A stretch of 63,029 nucleotides of DNA from Helicobacteraceae bacterium (GTDB taxonomy: Bacteria > Campylobacterota > Campylobacteria > Campylobacterales > Sulfurimonadaceae): NCBI GenBank assembly GCA_015488775.1, contig WFNF01000081.1, positions 1-63,029 of the forward strand, written 5' to 3'. Of the stretch, positions 8,616 through 25,416 are shown one piece after another (position 1 is the stretch's first letter; each line of letters opens with the position of its first letter). A program made the position numbers and the translations under genes. The notes beneath the pieces are model-generated. The model ran no database searches. It saw only the letters and a list, made by a program, of their open reading frames with translations, and was not told where the DNA came from.

Positions 8616-8691
8616 GCTTCTATAGCTCAGTTGTTAGAGCACTTTCTTGGTAGGGAAGAGGTCATCGGTTAGACTCCGATTAGGAGCACCA
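8616..8691 (+). tRNA. tRNA-Thr(GGT) with U19:A56 instead of G19:C56
   Basis: All four arms pair: acceptor GCTTCTA/TAGGAGC (one G-U), D stem GCTC/GAGC, anticodon stem CTTTC/GGAAG (one G-U), T stem ATCGG/CCGAT; encoded CCA; anticodon GGT. It occupies the conserved place directly before tuf. Unusual points: the D-loop reads G18-T19 where G18-G19 is nearly universal, and the T-loop reads TTAGACT, so position 56 is A instead of C. Together they replace the G19:C56 elbow pair by U19:A56. Position 38 in the anticodon loop is G. The paired change suggests a functional, covarying tRNA rather than random decay. Confidence 0.9.
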
Positions 8692-8758
8692 TTTAGTACG
8701 AATTTTACAAAATTTGTAGTAATTTTAAAAAATAAGCAATAATTGAACAATTATTTGG

Positions 8759-8764
8759 TATAAT
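8759..8764 (+). promoter_or_regulatory. -10 box upstream of tuf
   Basis: TATAAT with TTGAAC about 16 bases upstream, 35 bases before the tuf ATG. It may add tuf transcription to read-through from the tRNA promoter. Confidence 0.5.
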
Positions 8765-8798
8765 TCCATTTATATTTAAAAAAAGTCAGGAGAACACA

Positions 8799-9998
8799 AT
8801 GGCAAAAGAAAAATTTGAACGTAATAAACCACATGTTAATATTGGAACTATAGGTCACGTTGACCATGGTAAAACTACACTAACTGCAGCAATTACAGCT
8901 GTACTTGCAGTAAAAAATGACGCACAGTTCATGGATTACGATATGATTGATAACGCTCCTGAAGAAAGAGAACGTGGTATCACTATTGCAACTTCACACG
9001 TAGAGTACGAAACTGATACTCGTCACTACGCTCATGTTGATTGTCCAGGTCACGCGGATTATGTTAAAAACATGATTACAGGTGCTGCTCAAATGGATGG
9101 TGCTATTCTTGTTGTTTCAGCAGCTGATGGTCCAATGCCACAAACTCGTGAGCATATTCTTCTTTCTAAGCAAGTTGGTGTACCATACATCGTTGTTTTC
9201 ATGAACAAAGAAGATCTTGTTGATGATGAAGAATTACTTGAACTAGTAGAGATGGAAATCCGTGAACTACTTGACATGTATGAATTTCCAGGTGATGATA
9301 CTCCAATTACAACTGGTTCAGCTGTTAAAGCTCTTGATGAAGCTAAAAGTGGAACTCTTGGTGAATGGTCAGATAAGATTATTGCACTTATGGCTACTGT
9401 TGATGAGTATATCCCAGAACCAGAGCGTGAAACTGATAAAGAATTCTTAATGCCAGTTGAAGATGTATTTTCAATCTCTGGTCGTGGTACTGTTGTTACT
9501 GGTAGAATTGAGCGTGGTACTATCAAAGTTGGTGAGCCAGTTGAAATCGTTGGTATCAAGGACACTCAATCAACTACTGTTACAGGTGTTGAGATGTTCC
9601 GTAAAGAGATGGAGCAAGGTGAAGCAGGAGATAACTGTGGTATCTTAATTCGTGGTATTGATAAAGACAATGTTGAGCGTGGACAAGTTCTATGTAAGCC
9701 AGGTACTATCAATCCTCATACAACTTTTGAAGCTGAAATTTATGTACTTTCAAAAGATGAGGGTGGACGTCATACTCCATTCTTCTCAAACTACCGTCCT
9801 CAGTTCTACGTTCGTACAACTGACGTAACTGGTGCTATTACTTTACCAGAAGGTACTGAAATGGTTATGCCTGGTGATAATGTTAAAATTACTGCTGAGC
9901 TAATCGCGCCGATTGCAATGGAAGAGGGAACTCGTTTCGCTATCCGTGAAGGTGGACGTACTGTTGGTGCTGGTGTTGTTGCTAAAATTATTAAGTAA
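8799..9998 (+). CDS. tuf: Elongation factor Tu
   Basis: 399 residues, full length. GTPase motifs are intact: GHVDHGKT (G1), the switch I region [16 protein letters not shown] (G3) and NKED (G4), followed by beta-barrel domains 2 and 3 ending VAKIIK. It delivers aminoacyl-tRNA to the ribosomal A site in a GTP-dependent manner. AGGAGA precedes the ATG. The position after a tRNA-Thr and before rpmG/secE/nusG matches the widespread bacterial tufB arrangement. Codon choice is more GC-rich at third positions than neighbours, as expected for a highly expressed gene. Confidence 0.99.
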   Translation: MAKEKFERNKPHVNIGTIGHVDHGKTTLTAAITAVLAVKNDAQFMDYDMIDNAPEERERGITIATSHVEYETDTRHYAHVDCPGHADYVKNMITGAAQMDGAILVVSAADGPMPQTREHILLSKQVGVPYIVVFMNKEDLVDDEELLELVEMEIRELLDMYEFPGDDTPITTGSAVKALDEAKSGTLGEWSDKIIALMATVDEYIPEPERETDKEFLMPVEDVFSISGRGTVVTGRIERGTIKVGEPVEIVGIKDTQSTTVTGVEMFRKEMEQGEAGDNCGILIRGIDKDNVERGQVLCKPGTINPHTTFEAEIYVLSKDEGGRHTPFFSNYRPQFYVRTTDVTGAITLPEGTEMVMPGDNVKITAELIAPIAMEEGTRFAIREGGRTVGAGVVAKIIK

Positions 9999-10031
9999 TT
10001 AAAACTTTAGTATCAAGTCCTTTTTTAGGAT

Positions 10032-10050
10032 GCAAGCACTTTGTGCTTGC
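10032..10050 (+). other. Hairpin between tuf and rpmG
   Basis: GCAAGCAC, loop TTT, GTGCTTGC: a perfect 8-bp stem without a T run, so more likely a processing or attenuating structure than a terminator. Confidence 0.55.
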
Positions 10051-10093
10051 CACTCATAAAGAGGACAAAATAAAAAATTAGAAAGGGATTAAT

Positions 10094-10246
10094 ATGAGAG
10101 AAAATATTCACTTAGGTTGTGAGAAATGTACTAGACGTAATTATCATACAACTAAAAATAAGAAGACTCACGCTGAAAAATTTTCAGTAAAGAAATATTG
10201 TAGATGGTGTCGTGAACATACTACACATAAAGAGATGAAACTGTAA
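10094..10246 (+). CDS. rpmG: 50S ribosomal protein L33
   Basis: A 50-residue protein beginning MRENIHLGCEKC. Two cysteine pairs (CEKC near residue 9 and CRWC near 36) make this the zinc-binding form of L33. AAGGG precedes the ATG. It lies between tuf and tRNA-Trp in the standard order. Confidence 0.96.
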   Translation: MRENIHLGCEKCTRRNYHTTKNKKTHAEKFSVKKYCRWCREHTTHKEMKL

Positions 10247-10270
10247 GTTTCACCCCTTTATAAAACTTGT

Positions 10271-10346
10271 AGGCGAATAGCTCCAATGGTAGAGCGCCGG
10301 ATTCCAAATCCGATGGCTGTGGGTTCGAATCCCTCTTCGCCTGCCA
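10271..10346 (+). tRNA. tRNA-Trp(CCA)
   Basis: Acceptor AGGCGAA/TTCGCCT, discriminator G, encoded CCA, T-loop TTCGAAT and anticodon CCA in loop TTCCAAA. Placed between rpmG and secE as in many bacteria. Confidence 0.95.
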
Positions 10347-10422
10347 CTCATAAACAATTAGTAAAGTGTTAGCACTCTAGTTATTGTAGATGATGCAAAA
10401 AAATCATAATAAAAGAAGATAA

Positions 10423-10608
10423 ATGAAAACTGGTATATCAACACATTTAAGAGATGCAAAAAGTGAACTTCTAAAAGTAATCTTTCCAACCAAACCTCAA
10501 GTTAAACAAGCTTTTTTTTCTGTTTTCTTGGTAGTTACTTTTATATCTTTATTTTTAGCATTAGTTGATTTTATTATGTCTTCACTTCTTAGCGTAATTT
10601 TAGGTTAA
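10423..10608 (+). CDS. secE: Preprotein translocase subunit SecE
   Basis: 61 residues, the short single-helix form of SecE. A cytoplasmic amphipathic segment (RDAKSELLKVIFPTKPQ) precedes one transmembrane helix (~residues 31-56). It is the essential SecYEG clamp subunit in the inner membrane. Position directly before nusG is diagnostic. Confidence 0.95.
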   Translation: MKTGISTHLRDAKSELLKVIFPTKPQVKQAFFSVFLVVTFISLFLALVDFIMSSLLSVILG

Positions 10609-10617
10609 GGGGAAAGC

Positions 10618-11145
10618 ATGGCACACGAATGGTACTCAATTCAAACTTACGGTAGTGAAAGACAAGTTAAACTTGCAATAGAAAACTTAGTTCATGAACA
10701 CTCTTTACAAGATGCAGTAAAAGATATTATTGTCCCAACTGAAGATTTAATTGAAGTTAAAGATGGCAAAAAGAAAATATCTGAAAGAAGTTTATACTCT
10801 GGATATGTTTTTATAAATGTTGATTTAACTACTGAAATTCAACATATGATTCAGGGTGTACCAAAAGTTTCTGGCTTTATTGGTGAATCAAATAGACCAA
10901 CTGCTTTAAGTGAAAAAGATATTAATACTATTCTTGATCGTGTTCAAAATAGAGCTGCTCCAAAACCAAAAGTATTTTATGAGTTGGGTGAAATGGTTCG
11001 TGTTATTGAAGGTCCATTTGCTAACTTTACTGGTGTTGTTGATGATTACGATTTAGAACACCAGACATTGAAGTTAAATGTTTCAATCTTTGGAAGAGCA
11101 ACTCCTGTTGATATCTCTTTCACTCAAGTTGAAAAAATAATATAG
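10618..11145 (+). CDS. nusG: Transcription antitermination factor NusG
   Basis: 175 residues. The N-terminal NGN domain is recognised by WYSIQTYGSERQVK and LYSGYVFINVD; the C-terminal KOW motif by MVRVIEGPFANFTGVV. NusG binds RNA polymerase, suppresses pausing and couples it to ribosome or Rho. AGGGGAAAGC precedes the ATG. It lies nine bases after secE. Confidence 0.98.
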   Translation: MAHEWYSIQTYGSERQVKLAIENLVHEHSLQDAVKDIIVPTEDLIEVKDGKKKISERSLYSGYVFINVDLTTEIQHMIQGVPKVSGFIGESNRPTALSEKDINTILDRVQNRAAPKPKVFYELGEMVRVIEGPFANFTGVVDDYDLEHQTLKLNVSIFGRATPVDISFTQVEKII

Positions 11146-11169
11146 TTAAATCAAAAAAAGGAAGAACAC

Positions 11170-11595
11170 ATGGCAAAAAAAGTTATGGATTATATCAAGC
11201 TTCAAATTGAAGCTGGTAAAGCAAACCCGGCACCTCCAGTAGGTCCAGCATTAGGTCAACGTGGTGTTAACATCATGGAATTCACTAAGGCATTCAATGA
11301 AAAAACAAAAGACAAAATGGGATTCAAAATTCCTGTTGTTATAACTGTTTATTCAGATAGAAGTTTTACTTTTATCACTAAGCAACCACCAGCATCTGCA
11401 TTATTAATGAAGGCTGCAGGACTTAAAAAGGGTACTGATAATCCTCTTAAAAACAAAGTAGGTAAGATCACTAAAGATCAACTTATGGAAGTTGTTAAGA
11501 TGAAAATTGCTGACCTTAATACAGACAATGAAGATCAAGCTGCAAAGATTATTGCTGGTTCTGCTCGTTCAATGGGTATTGAAATTACTGAATAG
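11170..11595 (+). CDS. rplK: 50S ribosomal protein L11
   Basis: 141 residues, full length. It begins [20 protein letters not shown] and contains [17 protein letters not shown], the L11 signature, and the C-terminal RNA-binding segment [11 protein letters not shown]11 forms the GTPase-associated centre with 23S rRNA. An AAGGAAG ribosome-binding site precedes the ATG. Confidence 0.98.
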   Translation: MAKKVMDYIKLQIEAGKANPAPPVGPALGQRGVNIMEFTKAFNEKTKDKMGFKIPVVITVYSDRSFTFITKQPPASALLMKAAGLKKGTDNPLKNKVGKITKDQLMEVVKMKIADLNTDNEDQAAKIIAGSARSMGIEITE

Positions 11596-11656
11596 TCTAA
11601 CTAGACGTTAAGCCTTTACCACTAGGCTAAAAGTGGAAATTATATGGAGACACATA

Positions 11657-12352
11657 ATGGCAAGTAAAAGATATAAATCTTTAGAAGAAAAAATTGATAA
11701 AACAAAAAAATATAGTGTAGCTGAAGCTGCATCTGCTATGGCTGAATTAAAAAGCGCAAAGTTTGATGAAACAGTTGAAATAGCTATGAATCTAAATGTA
11801 GACCCTCGTCACGCTGATCAAATGGTTCGTGGTGCTGTTGTTCTTCCTCATGGTACTGGTAAAACTGTACGTGTAGCTGTTTTTGCTAAAGGCGTTAAAG
11901 CTGATGAAGCAAAAGCTGCTGGTGCAGATATCGTTGGAACTGATGATTTAGTTGATCAAATAAAAGAGGGTATATTTAATTTTGATGTAGTTGTTGCTGC
12001 ACCAGATTGTATGGGTCTTGTTGGAAAAGTTGGTCGTATTTTAGGGCCAAAAGGTTTAATGCCTAATCCTAAGACTGGTACTGTTACTCCAGATGTTGCT
12101 AAAGCTGTTAACAATGTTAAGGGTGGTCAAGTTGCATTTAGAGTTGATAAAAAAGGTAATATCCATGCTGGTATCGGTAAAGCAAGTTTTGCTACTGATA
12201 AAATCAAGGAAAATATTGAAGCATTTATGGTTGCTATTAATAAACAAAAACCTGCATCTGCTAAGGGTAAATACATCAAAAATGCTGTATTATCGTTAAC
12301 AATGTCTCCAGCTGTACATTTTGATACTGCTGAACTAATGGATGTTAAATAA
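11657..12352 (+). CDS. rplA: 50S ribosomal protein L1
   Basis: 231 residues, full length, with the signature [20 protein letters not shown] region (central segment) and [17 protein letters not shown]. An in-frame GTG at 11633 would add eight residues, but the ATG at 11657 has GGAG eight bases upstream and gives the conserved MASKRYKSL start. L1 forms the stalk beside the E site and represses the L11 operon by binding its mRNA in other bacteria. Confidence 0.98.
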   Translation: MASKRYKSLEEKIDKTKKYSVAEAASAMAELKSAKFDETVEIAMNLNVDPRHADQMVRGAVVLPHGTGKTVRVAVFAKGVKADEAKAAGADIVGTDDLVDQIKEGIFNFDVVVAAPDCMGLVGKVGRILGPKGLMPNPKTGTVTPDVAKAVNNVKGGQVAFRVDKKGNIHAGIGKASFATDKIKENIEAFMVAINKQKPASAKGKYIKNAVLSLTMSPAVHFDTAELMDVK

Positions 12353-12451
12353 TCCATTATATCTAGGTGAAAACCTAGGTACTTTTTAACACTCTCTCCC
12401 AATAATTCTAATTACTTTTTTTACTAAAGAAAACTCTAAACTATATTTAGT

Positions 12452-12457
12452 TATAAT
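12452..12457 (+). promoter_or_regulatory. -10 box for the rplJL-rpoBC unit
   Basis: TATAAT in an AT-rich context, about 160 bases before rplJ. It gives a long 5' leader consistent with autogenous control. Confidence 0.5.
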
Positions 12458-12463
12458 TCCACT

Positions 12464-12614
12464 CCTTATTCAAATTTTTTGTAGGCAATCTAACCAGATT
12501 CCCGATTTTAGGTTTGCATAAGCAAATATTTTATGGACTAATGACAGTTAGAGGCGAAAGCTTAATTGATTTTATAATCTCTCAACTTAAGTGTGTGTCT
12601 GGAAAGGAGATATT
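12464..12614 (+). promoter_or_regulatory. Putative L10 autoregulatory leader of rplJ
   Basis: About 150 transcribed, non-coding bases before rplJ with a purine-rich, potentially kinked segment (AGTTAGAGGCGAAAGC near 12548) and a strong AAGGAG site close to the ATG. In many bacteria the L10(L12)4 complex binds such a leader and represses translation. I infer this from place and length; the structure was not folded. Confidence 0.45.
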
Positions 12615-13100
12615 ATGACAAAGATTGAAAAAAATGAACTTATTGATTCTTTAAGTGCTGAATTTAAAGAATCATCATCAGTAGTTATCTGTGATTATAA
12701 AGGACTTTCAGTTGTTGAACTAGAAGAACTTAGAAACATGGCTCGTGCTAAAGATGCTAGAGTTCAAGTAATTAAAAATACTCTTGCAACTATCGCTTTA
12801 TCTAAAGCTGATATGACTGGTATTGAGATTACTGATACAAATATTTTTATTTGGGCTAGTGATTCTATTAGTGCTGCTAAAGCAGTTTCTGATTTTGCTA
12901 AGAAAAATGAAAAGCTTGTAGTTAGATCAGCTTACATTGATGGAGAAGCTAGTGATGCTGCTAAAGTTGAAGCATTTGCTAAACTTCCTGGACGTGAAGA
13001 ACTTCTTGGTATGCTTGCTGCTACTTGGATGGCTCCTGTTGCTAACTTTACAATTGGACTTGAGGCACTACGTGCTAAAAAAGAAGAAGAAGCAGCATAA
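12615..13100 (+). CDS. rplJ: 50S ribosomal protein L10
   Basis: 161 residues. It begins TKIEKNELIDSLSAEFKES with the VVICDYKGLSVVELEELR signature segment and ends in the basic helix that anchors L7/L12 dimers (EALRAKKEEEAA). ATG 12615 follows AAGGAGATATT; an in-frame GTG at 12591 lies before that site and is rejected. L10 forms the base of the ribosomal stalk. Confidence 0.98.
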   Translation: MTKIEKNELIDSLSAEFKESSSVVICDYKGLSVVELEELRNMARAKDARVQVIKNTLATIALSKADMTGIEITDTNIFIWASDSISAAKAVSDFAKKNEKLVVRSAYIDGEASDAAKVEAFAKLPGREELLGMLAATWMAPVANFTIGLEALRAKKEEEAA

Positions 13101-13173
13101 TTTGCGCTTCATAAACACTTTGTGTTAAAAGAACATTTGTTCTAAAAAATATATAATATATAAGGAGCCTAAC

Positions 13174-13542
13174 ATGGCTGTAACTAAAGAAGACGTATTA
13201 GAATTTATCTCAGGACTTTCTGTTTTAGAACTTTCTGAGCTTGTAAAAGAATTTGAAGAAAAATTTGGTGTATCTGCACAACCTGTAGCTGTTGCTGGTG
13301 GAGCTGTTGCTGGTGAAGCTGCTGCTGAAAAAACTGAGTTTGATGTTATCTTAACTGACATTGGTGCTAAGAAAATCAATGTAATTAAAGCTGTTCGTGC
13401 TATTACTGGTCTTGGACTAAAAGAAGCAAAAGAAGCTGTTGATAATGCTCCTGCAACACTTAAAGAGGGTGTTGATAAAGAGACTGCTGAAGAAACTAAA
13501 AAAGCACTTGAAGAAGCTGGTGCAACTGCAGAAATTAAATAA
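13174..13542 (+). CDS. rplL: 50S ribosomal protein L7/L12
   Basis: 122 residues. N-terminal dimerisation region ([18 protein letters not shown]), an Ala/Val/Gly-rich hinge (~35-50), and the C-terminal factor-binding domain with the conserved [15 protein letters not shown]. It recruits translational GTPases to the ribosome. An AAGGAG site precedes the ATG. Confidence 0.99.
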   Translation: MAVTKEDVLEFISGLSVLELSELVKEFEEKFGVSAQPVAVAGGAVAGEAAAEKTEFDVILTDIGAKKINVIKAVRAITGLGLKEAKEAVDNAPATLKEGVDKETAEETKKALEEAGATAEIK

Positions 13543-13557
13543 TTTCTCGCACTCAAA

Positions 13558-22363
<8,806 letters not shown>

Positions 22364-22373
22364 TTTATGTTAC

Positions 22374-22424
22374 GCGCTAAAATGAGCTAAGCTCATTTTA
22401 GTGCTAGGGACATAAAATTCCCTA
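22374..22424 (+). terminator. Tandem hairpins after rpoC
   Basis: A strong stem (22374-22404; GCTAAAATGAGC with GCTCATTTTAGTGC, loop TAA) is followed by a second (TAGGGA/TCCCTA, 22405-22424). No long T run follows, so this may be a processing structure or a Rho-assisted end. It lies between rpoC and a convergent gene. Confidence 0.5.
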
Positions 22425-22508
22425 CAACCCCTAAAGCTAAAAAAGCAAGTAATGTTAGTAAGTACTAAAACTTCAAAAAATTCACTTATATTTAAGATAT
22501 CAAAAAAT

Positions 22509-23006
22509 TTATATCTCTATAAAATTTTTTCTCAATCCTTCTAAATTTTCTACTCGATTAGTTTGTGCCATTATGTTTTGAACCATTATCTGATTTTTTT
22601 TCATTGCTATAGATTTTGATGTACGATAAAAAACATTTTTGATAGTTTCTATATTTATAGGTTTTAGTAGTACATTAACATAATTTATTTTTATAATCTC
22701 TAAAAATATATCTAATTCATTGTGTGCACTAACAAAGATAAGCTCTTGATCAGGATTTATATCTAGCACTGTCTTTGCTAAATCTATGCCATTCATTTTA
22801 GGCATATTTATATCACTTATTATAAGATCATAAGTTTTATTTTTATACTTTTCTAAGGCGTCTTGTCCATCTATAGAAGTTTCTACAGTATTGAAAAAGT
22901 TTCCAAATAGTGCTGCTGTGGTTATACGAAGGTCATCATTATCTTCTACATACAAAACATCTATTTTTTTGCATATTTTTATAATCTCTTTTAAATCTAA
23001 TTCCAT
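22509..23006 (-). CDS. Response-regulator receiver protein
   Basis: 165 residues: a CheY-like receiver domain (~12-130) with the acidic pair in LYVEDNDD, phospho-acceptor Asp in IISDINMPKMNG, the Ser/Thr switch in FVSAHN and conserved Lys in LLKPI. About 35 residues of helix follow but no recognisable output domain, so it is a stand-alone receiver or has a very short effector. No histidine kinase is adjacent. It is convergent with rpoC. Confidence 0.9.
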   Translation of the reverse strand: MELDLKEIIKICKKIDVLYVEDNDDLRITTAALFGNFFNTVETSIDGQDALEKYKNKTYDLIISDINMPKMNGIDLAKTVLDINPDQELIFVSAHNELDIFLEIIKINYVNVLLKPINIETIKNVFYRTSKSIAMKKNQIMVQNIMAQTNRVENLEGLRKNFIEI

Positions 23007-23100
23007 AAACTCTCTTTATCATTACAATTAACGCATTATAACTTAAGTATATATATCTAAAGTTATAAATAACTATAAAAGTTATTTTTATGTAATTTTT

Positions 23101-24207
23101 TTACGATTCTAGGACAAAGCTTAGGGCTTGAGAAAATGTATATGAGCCATTTTTAAGTGACATTATCTTTTCATACTGTTTTGGCTTTCTAAGTTTGAGC
23201 CTTGTGAACCTGTTGTTGTCTTTATCTTCAAGATGTGCACCAAACGCACAGTAAGCACATCCTGTACGTGTTTCAGCGTTTACAATAGTACCATTAACTT
23301 CTATGTCATCATATATGCTTGAGTAGTCTAGTTTATGTTGTTTAATATATTGCCATATATCTTGATCAGACCATATACTTAGAGGTCTGCTTTTTGGTTT
23401 ATCCCCAAATATATTGCACCCATACTTTATATAATTCTTTTCCCTAAAACTTGATTCACTTGCATTTGTTCCTATAAAAGGCTTTTTATTGCTTTGCTTT
23501 TCATAAATACTAAAAGGGTCTTTTTTAAGTATGTCACAGCATTTCGAAGTTAGATTAAATGGTGCATCTATAAGTTTATACCATTTTTTAGATAGTTTGT
23601 ATGAACTTAGGTTTTGACCTTTACTGCCAACACCCTCAAGATACATTCTCCTAGAGTTAGCGTTGTTTGGAGTAGGGTTCTTTAAATCATGAATAGTTCT
23701 TGCTACTTTTTTACTTACCAAGGGAAAGCCATAATTTTGTACTATCTGCATAAAATTAATTTTTGGTTTGAGTGTTTTTACATTAGGTGTTTTTCTAACA
23801 AATTCAAGTATCTCTTTGTATTCATTGGTAGTGTCACAAAACACTGCTTCAACGTCTTTGTACATACTCCTAACAAGATGTAAAAGTACAGTTGAGTCTT
23901 TACCCCCAGAAAATGAAACATACACCTTAGAGTCCATCTTTTCATAAAACTCTTTAATACGTTTTTTTGTATGAACAACTTTCTCTTCTAAAGAGTAGGA
24001 CTGTTTAATTTGAAGTGCCTCTTTTGTAGTTTTTTCACCACTTCTATCTTTTAGCCTTTTTAAGTAACAGGCTAAACCCTGTTTTGAACCATAAAGGAGT
24101 TTAGTAACAATCTTTTGATAACTAAGACCAAGATCTAAAAACTCAAATATACGCTTTTTATCTTTTTCATAAATAGAAACAGAGTAACTTCCAAGAACTC
24201 TAGCCAT
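23101..24207 (-). CDS. PAPS-reductase-like PP-loop protein with HTH-like N-terminus
   Basis: 368 residues. A helical N-terminus (~residues 12-55) resembles an HTH. The PP-loop SFSGGKDSTVLLHL at ~98-111 marks the adenine-nucleotide alpha-hydrolase/PAPS reductase family. Cysteines in SKCCDILKKDP and TRTGCAYCAFGAH could bind an Fe-S cluster. Such stand-alone PAPS-reductase-like proteins occur in phages and in DNA-modification (DndC-like) or assimilatory contexts. Here no sulphate-assimilation genes are adjacent, so the substrate is uncertain. ATG 24207 has GGAG eight bases upstream and is preferred to the TTG at 24219. It is divergent from the PNPOx-like gene. Confidence 0.8.
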   Translation of the reverse strand: MARVLGSYSVSIYEKDKKRIFEFLDLGLSYQKIVTKLLYGSKQGLACYLKRLKDRSGEKTTKEALQIKQSYSLEEKVVHTKKRIKEFYEKMDSKVYVSFSGGKDSTVLLHLVRSMYKDVEAVFCDTTNEYKEILEFVRKTPNVKTLKPKINFMQIVQNYGFPLVSKKVARTIHDLKNPTPNNANSRRMYLEGVGSKGQNLSSYKLSKKWYKLIDAPFNLTSKCCDILKKDPFSIYEKQSNKKPFIGTNASESSFREKNYIKYGCNIFGDKPKSRPLSIWSDQDIWQYIKQHKLDYSSIYDDIEVNGTIVNAETRTGCAYCAFGAHLEDKDNNRFTRLKLRKPKQYEKIMSLKNGSYTFSQALSFVLES

Positions 24208-24220
24208 AAAACACTCCAAA

Positions 24221-24251
24221 AATTAAAACAGTCATTTTGTCTGTTTTAATT
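24221..24251. promoter_or_regulatory. 11-bp perfect inverted repeat between divergent genes
   Basis: AATTAAAACAG (24221-24231), nine bases, CTGTTTTAATT (24241-24251). It sits in the 94-base gap between the PAPS-reductase-like and PNPOx-like genes and runs up to the minus-strand start region. A symmetric site here could be an operator for a dimeric regulator; none is identified. Confidence 0.55.
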
Positions 24252-24301
24252 ATAGCTCCATGTTTCTTTAGTTTTGATACAATCTACAAAAAGATATAAA
24301 C

Positions 24302-24826
24302 ATGGGTAAACAATACAAACAACTTACACAAAAAGATATAGAGTTTATAAAAGAGCAAAAACTTTTTTATATAGCTAGTAACTCCATTGCAGAAACAAAC
24401 CTATCTCCAAAAGGTCACGACAGCATAAAAGTACTTGATCAAGATACTTTGATATTTTTAGATTACATTGGTAGCGGTAACAGAACAGCAAGAGATATAA
24501 AAAACAATGGTGAGATATGTATAGTTTTTAATGAGTTTAAAAACCAAGCCAAAATACTAAGACTATTTTGTAAAGGTAAAATCATAAACAAATATGACAA
24601 TAAGTTTAGTGAACTTTTTAATATGTTTGATGAGGATAAGGCAATCATTAGAGATATCTTTGTATTTTCAATATATGCAGTTGAAACAAGTTGTGGAATG
24701 TCAATACCAAAAATGGACTACATAGAGGAACGCAATGAGTTAAAAGAGTGGCTAATAGAGAATAAAAACAGCCTAAAAAGCTACATAGAGTCACACGAAA
24801 ATCCAGTTAATTTAAAGAATATATAG
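24302..24826 (+). CDS. Pyridoxamine 5'-phosphate oxidase-like flavoprotein
   Basis: 174 residues. The N-terminal two thirds match the split-barrel PNPOx-like fold: FYIASNSIAETNLSPKGHDS, LIFLDYIGSGNRTARDIKNN (typical of this subfamily), then an ICIVFNEF strand. Members bind FMN or F420 and catalyse varied redox steps; true vitamin B6 synthesis is not implied. Cytoplasmic. The promoter is in the 94-base divergent gap with an 11-bp inverted repeat. Confidence 0.85.
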   Translation: MGKQYKQLTQKDIEFIKEQKLFYIASNSIAETNLSPKGHDSIKVLDQDTLIFLDYIGSGNRTARDIKNNGEICIVFNEFKNQAKILRLFCKGKIINKYDNKFSELFNMFDEDKAIIRDIFVFSIYAVETSCGMSIPKMDYIEERNELKEWLIENKNSLKSYIESHENPVNLKNI

Positions 24827-24853
24827 CTTCAACTTATATTAAGTTTATTGAGC

Positions 24854-24859
24854 TATAAT
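24854..24859 (+). promoter_or_regulatory. -10 box for tRNA-Arg(GCG)
   Basis: TATAAT 28 bases before the tRNA, in a T-rich context without a clear -35. Confidence 0.5.
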
Positions 24860-24886
24860 TTCAACCTCTCAAAACAGAGATGGTGT

Positions 24887-24963
24887 GCGCTCGTAGCTCA
24901 GCTGGATAGAGCACTGGTTTGCGGTACCAGCGGTCACACGTTCGAATCGTGTCGGGCGCACCA
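24887..24963 (+). tRNA. tRNA-Arg(GCG), border of an accessory island
   Basis: Acceptor GCGCTCG/CGGGCGC, encoded CCA, T-loop TTCGAAT; anticodon stem CTGGT/ACCAG encloses TTGCGGT, so the anticodon is GCG. The island starting downstream ends at ~34.1 kb in a degenerate copy of part of this tRNA, so the gene probably served as an integration site. Confidence 0.93.
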
Positions 24964-25416
24964 TACTTAACTTCCTCAACAACAAACTTTCAAGCACTTA
25001 AGATCAAAACAGAAAAATCACTATTTTTATCAGTCTCACCTAACGCATTTGAAGCACCGTATATATCCATAGAACGATTTATCTTCTTAGATTTACCTTC
25101 GCCAATTCAAGAAATAAGTGCAATTTCGACTCATAATTAAGCAGTCTTTTACGACTAAATCCTGTCATAAAAACTCAGTGGGAAGATTTTGCTAAGAGGT
25201 TTCATGAGTTTTTAAGTGGCAGAATATCCTAGTATTTGACCTATTAACAGCTTTTGTATTTACCAATACCACTATCTCTGCTAATAAAATTTGCAGCTGC
25301 TAATCTGGCTTCCTCTCCCATGCACATTGTACCTTCTATAGAATTTTCACATTATACATTACTTTTATATAACATATATAAGATATAATTAATCATATTA
25401 TTTCAAGGATACTCTT
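24964..25416. other. Decayed non-coding stretch between tRNA-Arg and the methyltransferase operon
   Basis: No intact gene. The stretch holds short coding-like remnants: a minus-strand 38-residue frame (24990-25106), a short minus-strand frame ending in GIGKYKSC near 25238 that contains MGEEARLAAANFI, and a plus-strand fragment (WEDFAKRFHEFLSGRI near 25170). The last ~90 bases are very AT-rich and probably hold the operon promoter. I read this as scarred DNA at an integration border. Confidence 0.5.
24990..25106 (-). pseudogene. 3' remnant of an unknown gene
   Basis: A 38-residue frame closed by a stop upstream and lacking a suitable start codon at its 5' end; it reads RSMDIYGASNALGETDKN then DFSVLILSA. 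The protein-like composition suggests the C-terminal end of a lost gene, cut when the island inserted beside the tRNA. Family not recognised. Confidence 0.3.

Noticed and set aside
9089-9565. Long minus-strand frame (158 codons) inside tuf
   Set aside because: Antisense shadow of a highly expressed gene with biased codons; serine-rich low-complexity translation.
23101-24207. Assimilatory CysH or phosphorothioation DndC
   Set aside because: The PP-loop fits both, but neither sulphate-assimilation nor dnd partner genes are adjacent, so only the wider family is claimed.
24919-25140. Open frame of 73 codons starting inside tRNA-Arg(GCG)
   Set aside because: It begins within the tRNA and runs antisense to a better remnant frame; no ribosome-binding site. 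A spurious frame.
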